Shown here piece after piece: positions 7,304 to 13,543 of a stretch of 14,832 nucleotides of DNA. Position numbers and translations under genes: made by a program. The DNA lies in NCBI GenBank assembly GCA_036274635.1, contig DASUFI010000018.1:1-14832 (forward strand), in the 5' to 3' direction. How positions within the stretch are numbered: position 1 is the stretch's first letter; the number at the start of each line of letters is the position of its first letter. Source of the DNA: DASUFI01 sp036274635 (GTDB lineage Bacteria > Planctomycetota > B15-G4). The notes under the pieces are model-generated. The model had not been told where the DNA came from, did no database searches, and saw nothing but the letters and a program-made list of their open reading frames with translations.

Positions 7304-8185
7304 ATGCGCTACGTCGGCAAGGTCTACCGCCCTCCGAGCGAGGCGGACAGCCTCATCCTGCAGGCCACCATAGGCTGCAGCTGGAACCGCTGTTCCTACT
7401 GCGCCATGTACCTGGACAAGCGCTTCCGTCCCCGCCCCCTGGACGAGCTGAAGGAGGACATGGACCTCGCCGCCTCGTACCTCGGGGCAGAGAACGTCCG
7501 GCGCGTCTTCCTCGCCGATGGAGACGCCCTGATCCTCCGCACCGCCCGCCTGCTCGAGATCCTGCGCGAGCTGCGGGCGCGCTTTCCGAATTTTCAAAGA
7601 GCTTCGGTCTACGCCAGCCCCCAATCCCTCCTTTCCAAGTCCGTGGCCGAGCTGGCTGAACTGAAGTCGGCTGGACTGCCGCTGCATTACATGGGGCCGG
7701 AAACCGGCCACGACGAGGTGCTGAAGCGCATCGCCAAGGGCGTGACGGCGGCCGAGATGATCGAGGGCGCGCGGCGGGTCATCGACGCGGGCGCGAAGAT
7801 CTCGCTCATCTTCCTGCTGGGCATCGCGGGCACCGAGCTGTCGCACGAGCACGCTGTGGCGAGCGGGCGGCTGACCTCGGCGATCGATCCGCAGTACGTG
7901 TCGGCGCTGACGCTGGTGCCGGTGCCGGGCACGCCGATCCACGAGGAAGTGGAGAGCGGGCGGCTCGTGCTGCCGGACCCGCGCGGGCGGCTCATCGAGC
8001 TGGCCACGATGATCGAGCACATGGACGTCACGCGCGCGATCTTCCGCAGCAATCATGCGAGCAACGCGCTGCCGCTGGGCGGGAATCTGCCGGCGGACAA
8101 GGGGAACCTGCTGGCGGCGCTGAGGCTCGTGATCGCCGACGAGTCGATTCCGCTAAGGGCGCCGCCGTCCCCGCATCGGCTGTGA
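7304..8185 (+). CDS. radical SAM protein with a CX4CX2C cluster motif
   Basis: A 293-residue cytosolic protein. The motif C25-SWNR-C30-SY-C33 within ATIGCSWNRCSYCAMY would hold a 4Fe-4S cluster that reduces S-adenosylmethionine; the first spacing is four residues rather than the classical three. Other typical strands follow: VFLADGDALIL (68-78), ASVYASPQSLL (99-109), YMGPETGHDEVLKRI (128-142) and LTLVPVPGTPI. There is no B12-binding or extra C-terminal cluster domain, and the reaction is unknown. The ATG at 7304 gives a family-like N-terminus (MRYVGKVYRPPSEADSLILQ). No SD precedes it; TAGACT (7289-7294) sits nine bases before the ATG, which would fit a leaderless transcript, but this is weak evidence. 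The gene borders the accessory region to its right. Confidence 0.88.
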   Translation: MRYVGKVYRPPSEADSLILQATIGCSWNRCSYCAMYLDKRFRPRPLDELKEDMDLAASYLGAENVRRVFLADGDALILRTARLLEILRELRARFPNFQRASVYASPQSLLSKSVAELAELKSAGLPLHYMGPETGHDEVLKRIAKGVTAAEMIEGARRVIDAGAKISLIFLLGIAGTELSHEHAVASGRLTSAIDPQYVSALTLVPVPGTPIHEEVESGRLVLPDPRGRLIELATMIEHMDVTRAIFRSNHASNALPLGGNLPADKGNLLAALRLVIADESIPLRAPPSPHRL

Positions 8186-8265
8186 GGGCAGCAGGCGAGT
8201 CAGGCCGCGACGAGCGGGGACACGCGCAGGTGTCGGGACAGGGTGAGGACGCATCGGCGCTGACC

Positions 8266-8298
8266 TTGAAATCGTAACGCAGCACGTTATGATTTCAA
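8266..8298. promoter_or_regulatory. palindrome directly before the ATPase start codon
   Basis: TTGAAATCGTAACG (8266-8279) pairs with CGTTATGATTTCAA (8285-8298); 13 of 14 positions are Watson-Crick and one is G-T, with a five-base loop. It ends three bases before the ATG of the ATPase gene and occupies the place of the ribosome binding site. It could be an operator, an RNA hairpin controlling translation, or the end of a small mobile unit. A related palindrome lies at 9794-9832. Confidence 0.75.
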
Positions 8299-8301
8299 CC
8301 C

Positions 8302-9477
8302 ATGTCTGGGCCCCGTGCCGCCGTGGATCGCCCGCGCCACGAGCGCGATGTCAGACAGCGGCTGCGCCATGCTCCGATCGTCGCCATCCTCGGCGCGCGC
8401 CAGGCTGGCAAGACGACCCTCGCCGGCAAGCTCGCGGCGGCCTCACGGAAAGCAACGATCTTCGATCTCGAGAACGAGGCTGACGTGGCGCGGCTCGGCG
8501 ATCCCGGTCTCGCACTCCGGGGCTTGCGAGGGCTGGTGGTGCTCGACGAGATCCAGCGCCGACCCGAGCTCTTTCCAATGCTCCGCGTGCTGGCCGATCG
8601 GCCCGACACCCCTGCGCGATTCCTCGTCCTGGGCAGCGCCTCGCCCGAGCTGTTGCGTCAGTCGTCCGAGTCCCTCGCCGGCCGGATCGCCTTCTACGAG
8701 CTGGGCGGGTTTGATCTCGAGGAGGTCGGTCCATCCGCTTGGCGTCGCCTTTGGCTGCGCGGCGGCTTCCCGCGCAGCTTCCTGGCGCGCAACGACGCCG
8801 AAAGCCTCCTGTGGCGCCGCAATTTCATCGGCACCTTCCTCGAGCGAGACCTGCCGCAGCTCGGCATCGGCACTCCGGCTCCCACCTTGCGCCGTTTCTG
8901 GTCCATGCTCGCCCATTGGCACGGCCAGATCTGGAATGCCACGGAGTTCGCGCGAGCGTTCGGCGTCTCGGTGCCGACCGTCGGCCGCTACCTCGATCAG
9001 CTCGAGAGCACCTTCGTCGTACGCCGACTGCCTGCCTGGCACGAAAACATCTCCAAGCGCCAGGTGAAGGCGCCCAAGGTCTACGTCGCCGACGGCGGCC
9101 TGCTGCATGCGCTGCTCGGACTGGGGAGAGAGCACGACCTTCTCGGTCACCCCAAGGTGGGCGCTTCCTTCGAGGGTTTCGCGATCGAGCAGGTGCTGCG
9201 CCGCCTCGGCGCGCGGCGCGAGGAAGCCCACTTCTGGGCGTCACACGCGGGCGCTGAGCTCGACCTGCTCGTCGTCCGCGGCCGGACGCGACTGGGCTTC
9301 GAGATCAAGCTGACCGAGGCGCCGACGGTTACGCCTTCCATGCGGACGGCCTTGGCGGACCTCCGCCTGCAGCGCCTCGACGTCGTGCACGGTGGCGAGC
9401 AAACTTTCTCGCTCGCGCCGCGGGTCCGGGCGGTCGCCGTGTCGCGGCTGATCGAGGATCTGCGACCGCTCCCGTAG
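8302..9477 (+). CDS. AAA ATPase of the DUF4143 type
   Basis: The 391-residue protein has an N-terminal AAA_14-type ATPase domain: Walker A GARQAGKT (31-38), Walker B LVVLDEIQ (78-85), and the sensor-like strand FLVLGSASPELL (107-118). The phrases WLRGGFPRSFLA and FLERDLPQLGI are typical of this group. A winged-helix-like segment follows (about 210-240, FARAFGVSVPTVGRYLDQLE). The C-terminal DUF4143 part contains a PD-(D/E)xK-like arrangement (E291, D321, E334-x-K336 in FEIK). Members are common, often horizontally spread, and their role is poorly known. The ATG at 8302 sits three bases after a palindrome and has no SD. The next gene, an antitoxin-like protein, begins 52 bases later on the same strand. 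GC is lower than in the left half. Family is well supported; cellular role is not. Confidence 0.92.
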   Translation: MSGPRAAVDRPRHERDVRQRLRHAPIVAILGARQAGKTTLAGKLAAASRKATIFDLENEADVARLGDPGLALRGLRGLVVLDEIQRRPELFPMLRVLADRPDTPARFLVLGSASPELLRQSSESLAGRIAFYELGGFDLEEVGPSAWRRLWLRGGFPRSFLARNDAESLLWRRNFIGTFLERDLPQLGIGTPAPTLRRFWSMLAHWHGQIWNATEFARAFGVSVPTVGRYLDQLESTFVVRRLPAWHENISKRQVKAPKVYVADGGLLHALLGLGREHDLLGHPKVGASFEGFAIEQVLRRLGARREEAHFWASHAGAELDLLVVRGRTRLGFEIKLTEAPTVTPSMRTALADLRLQRLDVVHGGEQTFSLAPRVRAVAVSRLIEDLRPLP

Positions 9478-9529
9478 CGTCTTGGTTGCACGGACTGGCC
9501 GAGCGGCGTCGTCCGCGTAGGATGTCGGC

Positions 9530-9769
9530 ATGCGCAAGGCCGTTGACGAAGTACTTGCCGAAGCCCTGCGGCTCGACCTCAAGGCTCGCGCCGAGCTTGC
9601 CTCGGAGCTGCTCGCCAGCCTGGAGTGGCCTCCCGATCCCGATGCCGAGGCGGCTTGGGACGACGAGATCCGTCGGCGTGTCGCGGCGATCGAAGCGGGT
9701 ACGGCAGAACTCGAGCCTTGGGATGCCGTCAAGGTCCGAGTCGAGATGGTGCTCCGGAAGCTCGGATAG
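9530..9769 (+). CDS. addiction-module component (antitoxin-like, TIGR02574/PF09720 type)
   Basis: A 79-residue acidic protein with the typical order of this family: an N-terminal helix (VDEVLAEALRLDLKARAELASELLASLE), the short WPPDPDAEAAWDDEIRRRVAAIEAG stretch, and a tail with W and V residues (ELEPWDAVKVRVEMVLRKL). Family members usually sit directly in front of a RelE/ParE-type toxin. Here no toxin follows: the next 136 bases hold a palindrome and no gene. The ATG at 9530 has AGGA (9519-9522 region) seven bases upstream. It may belong with the preceding ATPase, or be an orphan that has lost its toxin. Confidence 0.82.
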   Translation: MRKAVDEVLAEALRLDLKARAELASELLASLEWPPDPDAEAAWDDEIRRRVAAIEAGTAELEPWDAVKVRVEMVLRKLG

Positions 9770-9793
9770 CGGCAAGCAGCCGGTCGAGTGTCG

Positions 9794-9832
9794 ACCTTGA
9801 AATCTTGCCGCGACGTGGACAGATTTCAAGGT
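9794..9832. repeat. palindrome downstream of the antitoxin gene, related to 8266-8298
   Basis: ACCTTGAAATCT (9794-9805) and AGATTTCAAGGT (9821-9832) are exact inverted copies around a 15-base spacer. The arm shares GACCTTGAAATC with the left palindrome (8262-8273). It begins 24 bases after the antitoxin stop codon. There is no T-run, so it is not a usual intrinsic terminator. Confidence 0.75.
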
Positions 9833-9905
9833 GCGTCGACGAGCGGCGCCTGACGACTGACCGCGACGAGGCGCTAGCCAGGGCGCCTTGCCTTGATTCG
9901 CCCAC

Positions 9906-10283
9906 TCAGCCCTCGAGCAGCCCTCGGCCAGCAGCGAGGAACTCCCGGGCCTGATCGATCATCGTCGCGACCTCGGGCGCGGAGACTTCCTCATCCACGG
10001 AGTAGTCCGCAAGGAGCCGGCGGGCGAACGCGGCGATGAGCCACTGGTGATACTTGGCGTCGAGGCGGCCCGACTTCGCGAATCGCTGACCGAAGGCCGC
10101 TTGCACGGCAGCATGCTTCCCGAACTGCTGGCCTTCCTCGAACAGCAACGCCTCCGCGACATAGAACATCGCGTAGTAGGCGCGACCCGCTGAGCCCTCG
10201 ACGTCGCCGGCGCGAAGCAGCAACTCGGCCGTCGAGATGGTCCGTTCAGACTTGGCCAGCAGCTTGGCCGAGTATTCGTTCAC
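9906..10283 (-). CDS. HEPN-domain protein, partner of the MNT nucleotidyltransferase
   Basis: A 125-residue all-helical protein with the HEPN signature SAGRAYYAMFYVAEALLFEEG (about 31-51) and RRLLADYS (88-95), as in PF05168. In MNT/HEPN modules the HEPN protein is usually the toxin (often an RNase) and the MNT protein the antitoxin. The RX4HXY motif of HepT-type toxins is not seen; R73-x5-H79 exists but sits at a position that varies in this family. A GTG at 10283 is chosen as start: it overlaps the MNT stop codon (GTGA, four bases), which is a common form of translational coupling, and the product then begins (V)NEYSAKLLAKSERTI. A longer reading from 10340 would mostly overlap the MNT gene. 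Whether it is toxic is unknown. Confidence 0.87.
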   Translation of the reverse strand: MNEYSAKLLAKSERTISTAELLLRAGDVEGSAGRAYYAMFYVAEALLFEEGQQFGKHAAVQAAFGQRFAKSGRLDAKYHQWLIAAFARRLLADYSVDEEVSAPEVATMIDQAREFLAAGRGLLEG

Positions 10284-10600
10284 GCCGCGACGGCCTCGCG
10301 CCGCACGTTGGCAAGGAACGGGGTCTCCCCTTCCAGCCACTTCCGCTCGGCCACGAAGACGAGGCTGATGCTGACCGCCGAGCGGATCGATAGCGCCGAG
10401 ACACCTGGAGTCGTCCGATCCACCTCCTCGCCGTAGCTGGCCATGCGATCGAGCACCACCAGCACGTCGATGTCTGACTCGGCGTCCTGGTCGCCGCGTG
10501 CGTACGAGCCGTACAGGAACAGGCCTCGAAGGCGCGGGCCGTACAGCGCCTCGAGGCTTGCACGAAGCTCGGCGAGGATGGCAGCGAGACGGCGGTCCAC
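10280..10600 (-). CDS. MNT-type minimal nucleotidyltransferase (antitoxin of an MNT/HEPN module)
   Basis: A 106-residue protein with the polymerase-beta-type nucleotidyltransferase motif LYGSYARGDQDAESDIDVLVV (29-49): GS at 31-32 and the metal-binding D43 and D45. Such proteins can transfer AMP to the paired HEPN toxin and block it. The start is a GTG at 10600 preceded by GGGGAG at a spacing of six bases; an ATG at 10629 is in another frame. Its last codon overlaps the start of the HEPN gene. The pair is read towards the ATPase-antitoxin unit and away from recD2, so it forms its own two-gene operon. The intergenic stretch on its upstream side (10601-10792) is shared with recD2 and should contain both promoters. 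Confidence 0.9.
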   Translation of the reverse strand: MDRRLAAILAELRASLEALYGPRLRGLFLYGSYARGDQDAESDIDVLVVLDRMASYGEEVDRTTPGVSALSIRSAVSISLVFVAERKWLEGETPFLANVRREAVAA

Positions 10601-10701
10601 GAGCGACTCCCCGGGGTTGCCTGGCGCATGGATTCTAACCGCGCCTTAGGCACGACGAGCGGACGTGAGGCCCCGCCACCAGAACAGCTACGCTACGGCG
10701 C

Positions 10702-10788
10702 ATGAATCGCCGTATCGAACGCCACCGCGATGAGCGCCTAGACCCCGCTCCCGCCAACCTCGCCTCGCCGAGGGCGAGGAGGACCTGA
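10702..10788 (+). CDS. possible 28-residue leader ORF before recD2
   Basis: An ATG at 10702 opens a frame of 28 codons beginning MNRRIERHRDERLDPAPANL, rich in Arg, and ending at TGA 10786-10788, only four bases before the recD2 GTG. Its last codons contain the recD2 SD (GAGGAGG). It could be a leader peptide that couples translation to recD2, or chance. No SD of its own is clear. Confidence 0.2.
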   Translation: MNRRIERHRDERLDPAPANLASPRARRT

Positions 10789-10792
10789 GCCC

Positions 10793-12988
10793 GTGAGCGA
10801 AGTCGGCGAGCTGCCGTTCTCAGGAGAGCCCACCGGCCCCGCCACCCTCGAAGGCACGCTCCTCTCCATCACCTTCCGTAACGAGGACAACGGCTACACC
10901 GTCGCCCGCCTCGAAGTCCACGGCCTGCGCGCCCCCATCACCGTCGTCGGCTCCATGCCCGGCCTCGAGCCCGGCGACAGCCTCGCCGTCTCCGGCCGCT
11001 GGGTCACCCACGCCTCCTTCGGCCGCCAGCTCGAGGTGAAGCGCTGCGAGCTCCGGGTCCCCTCCGGGCGCGAGGGCCTCGTCAAGTACCTCGGCTCCGG
11101 GCGCATCAAGGGCGTGGGCGTGCGGACGGCGGAGAAGATCGTGGACACCCTCGGCCTCGACTGCCTCGCGCTCATCGAGCAGCAGCCGGCGCTCCTCGGC
11201 CGCGTGCCGGGCGTGACGCGGGCGAAGGCGGCGGCCATCGCGGCCCAGCTCGGCGAGCAGCGCGAGGCGGCGGCGGCGCTGGTGTTCCTGCAGCAGCACG
11301 GCCTCGGCGCGGCGCTGGCCCAGCGGGTGTGGAAGCGCTACGGCGAGCGGACCGTCGCGCAGGTGCGCGAGGACCCCTGGCGGCTGGCGGACGACGTCTT
11401 CGGCGTCGGCTTCCGCACCGCGGACCAGCTCGCCCGCGCCCTCGGCCACGAGCCCCACGAGCCGGCACGGCTGCGGGCGGGCCTCCGCCACCTGCTCGGC
11501 ACCGCCGCGGGCGAGGGCCACTGCGGCATGCCGCGCGAGGAGTTCCTCGCGGCGGCGGCGCCCTTCCTCGAGGTGGACGAGTCGCTCGTGGCCGAGGCGC
11601 TCACCACCGCCCTCGCCACCGGCGACCTCGTCGAGGACGGGCTCGTCTACCTGCCGGACCTGCTGGCGGCCGAGCAGGCGGTGGCGTCCGGCCTCCGCGC
11701 CCTTCTCGACCACGACGCCCCCCTGGTCACCCTGCACCTCGACGCGGCGGTGGACTGGTGCGAGCGTCGGGCGCGCATCGCGCTCGCCCCGGACCAGCGC
11801 GCGGCCCTCGGCACGGCCCTCGGCGCGCGCGTCTCGGTCATCACCGGCGGCCCGGGCGTCGGCAAGACGACCCTCGTGAGGTGCCTGATCGATGTGCTGG
11901 CGGCGCAGAGGCGGCGCGTGGCGCTCGCGGCCCCCACCGGCCGCGCGGCGCGGCGGCTCAGCGAGGCTACGGGGCGCGAGGCCTCCACGCTGCACCGGCT
12001 GCTGGGGTTGATGCCGACGGGCGGCGGGTTCCGCGTGGAGCGCTCGGAGCCGCTGTCGCTCGATGTGCTCATCGTGGACGAGACGTCCATGGTGGACGTC
12101 GCGCTCATGGCCGCGGTGCTGCAGGCGCTGCCGCCGGAGGCGGGGTTGATCCTGGTTGGGGACGTGGACCAGTTGCCTTCGGTCGGGCCGGGGGAGGTGC
12201 TGAGGTCGCTGATCGAGTCAGGGGTCGTGCCGGTGGCGCGGTTGAGCACGATCTTCCGGCAGGCGCGGGATAGTGGGATCGTGCGGGTGGCGCATGAGCT
12301 GAATGCGGGCGAGGTGCCTCAGTTCGACGAGGGGCCGGAGGGGCAGGCTTTCTTTGTGGAGCGGCCGGATGCGGCGCAGGCGATGGCGGCGATCTTGGCG
12401 CTGGTGACGGAGCGGATTCCGCAGCGGTTCGGGTTGGATCCGCTGCGGGATGTGCAGGTGATCACGCCGATCCACGGCGGGCCGCTGGGGACGCAGGTGT
12501 TGAACGAGCGGTTGAGGGAGGCGCTGAATCCGGCGCGGGAGGGCGTGAGCGAGATCTCACGGTTCGGGAGGTTGTTCCGGCGTGGGGACAAGGTGATGCA
12601 GGTGCGGAATAACTATGATGCGGGGGTCTTCAATGGGGACATCGGGATCGTGATGGCGATTGACGAGGATGAGGGGAAGGTCAGCGTGGGGTTTGATGAG
12701 CGGCGGGTGGAGTATGGGATGGATGGGCTGGATCAGTTGGAGCCGGCGTTCGCGATCACTTGCCACAAGTCGCAGGGGTCGGAGTTTGCGGGGGTGGTGA
12801 TGCCCTTGATCACCGGTCACTTCATGATGTTGAGGAGAAATCTGGTGTACACGGCCTTTACCAGGGCGCGGCTGGTGTTGTGCGCGGTTGGGCAGTGGGA
12901 GGCGCTGAGGAGGGCGGCGCAGGCCGAAGGAAGCGGGGCGAGATGGACGAGGTTGGGGGAAAGGGTGAGGGAGGTTCAAGGAGGCTGA
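10793..12988 (+). CDS. recD2: RecD2-type superfamily 1 5'-3' DNA helicase
   Basis: A 731-residue ATP-dependent DNA helicase of the RecD2 kind, which occurs without RecB/RecC and acts in DNA repair and replication fork maintenance. The N-terminal part (20-90, GTLLSITFRNEDNGYTVARLE) is an OB-like domain, followed by helix-hairpin-helix repeats (about 100-215, GSGRIKGVGVRTAEKI, DVFGVGFRTADQLA). Helicase motifs: Walker A TGGPGVGKTT (351-360), motif Ia-like APTGRAARRL, motif II IVDETSM (427-433), motif III GDVDQLPSVGPG (456-467), FRQA (488-491), CHKSQGSEF (657-665) and VYTAFTRARL (685-694). Length is normal. The GTG at 10793 follows GGAGG by ten bases. Its last codons carry the SD for the next gene. 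Third codon positions shift from C-rich in the first third to G-rich in the last third. Confidence 0.95.
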   Translation: MSEVGELPFSGEPTGPATLEGTLLSITFRNEDNGYTVARLEVHGLRAPITVVGSMPGLEPGDSLAVSGRWVTHASFGRQLEVKRCELRVPSGREGLVKYLGSGRIKGVGVRTAEKIVDTLGLDCLALIEQQPALLGRVPGVTRAKAAAIAAQLGEQREAAAALVFLQQHGLGAALAQRVWKRYGERTVAQVREDPWRLADDVFGVGFRTADQLARALGHEPHEPARLRAGLRHLLGTAAGEGHCGMPREEFLAAAAPFLEVDESLVAEALTTALATGDLVEDGLVYLPDLLAAEQAVASGLRALLDHDAPLVTLHLDAAVDWCERRARIALAPDQRAALGTALGARVSVITGGPGVGKTTLVRCLIDVLAAQRRRVALAAPTGRAARRLSEATGREASTLHRLLGLMPTGGGFRVERSEPLSLDVLIVDETSMVDVALMAAVLQALPPEAGLILVGDVDQLPSVGPGEVLRSLIESGVVPVARLSTIFRQARDSGIVRVAHELNAGEVPQFDEGPEGQAFFVERPDAAQAMAAILALVTERIPQRFGLDPLRDVQVITPIHGGPLGTQVLNERLREALNPAREGVSEISRFGRLFRRGDKVMQVRNNYDAGVFNGDIGIVMAIDEDEGKVSVGFDERRVEYGMDGLDQLEPAFAITCHKSQGSEFAGVVMPLITGHFMMLRRNLVYTAFTRARLVLCAVGQWEALRRAAQAEGSGARWTRLGERVREVQGG

Positions 12989-13522
12989 ATGCCGAGCGAC
13001 TTTGGTCCCAAGTCCGCCGAAAACTCCCACCTGTCGGACCTCGGTTGCTATGGGCCGAGCATCGACCCGTGCCACCTTCGTCTTCACGACATCGGCGAGG
13101 TCTTGCGGCGCGAGGGCTTGAAGCAGGGCTTCGTACCCCTTTCCGAGTACAAGGTAGGCATCCGGCCGGGTGGCAAGGGAACGGCCAAGGTCGACTGGGT
13201 CTGGCGTAACGGCGACGGTCAAGTCATCGCTGCCTTCGAGATCGAGGGGCGTGATGCGGCCTACAAGAGTGCAGGTCATCCGAGCTTGATCGCCGATCAC
13301 TGGAAGCTCATGCAGCTTCGATCGGCGAGGAAGTGGTTGGTGCTCTTCCAGGTCGATCATGACTTGGGCCCCAAGGCGAACCGAGGCGGCTTCGACTACC
13401 GCGCCGAGGCTTCCCGTGCGCTAAATGCTATGGGCCCCCACGACATCCGAGTCGCGATGGACGTTGATTTCTGGGATCCGCGATTTCGATGTGGGCTGGC
13501 GGCATCAGTGCCTGGCGCGTAA
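12989..13522 (+). CDS. unknown 177-residue protein with a D...ExE motif, coupled to recD2
   Basis: No family was recognised with certainty. The core reads AKVDWVWRNGDGQVIAAFEI (66-85) followed by EGR, giving D69, E84 and E86 on two predicted strands, then a helix (DHWKLMQL, 103-110) and a strand (KWLVLFQVD). This is the layout of PD-(D/E)xK nuclease-type folds, with glutamate in place of the lysine, as BamHI has. Nuclease activity is inference only. The ATG at 12989 directly follows the recD2 stop (TGA/ATG adjacent), and AAGGAGG (12978-12984) lies in the last recD2 codons, so both proteins are made from one mRNA. GC content is lower than in recD2. The C-terminus lies just before an IS256 element; truncation by that insertion cannot be excluded. 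Confidence 0.72.
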   Translation: MPSDFGPKSAENSHLSDLGCYGPSIDPCHLRLHDIGEVLRREGLKQGFVPLSEYKVGIRPGGKGTAKVDWVWRNGDGQVIAAFEIEGRDAAYKSAGHPSLIADHWKLMQLRSARKWLVLFQVDHDLGPKANRGGFDYRAEASRALNAMGPHDIRVAMDVDFWDPRFRCGLAASVPGA

Positions 13523-13543
13523 CGGCGTTCACAGTGATGACGT

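Noticed and set aside
7226..8056. Extension of the secreted protein gene upstream to 8056 on the minus strand
   Set aside because: It would run antisense through the radical SAM gene, and the signal peptide starts at 7225.
10284..10340. Longer HEPN protein starting at 10340
   Set aside because: It would overlap the MNT gene by 61 bases and add non-conserved residues; the GTG at 10283 gives the common four-base overlap.
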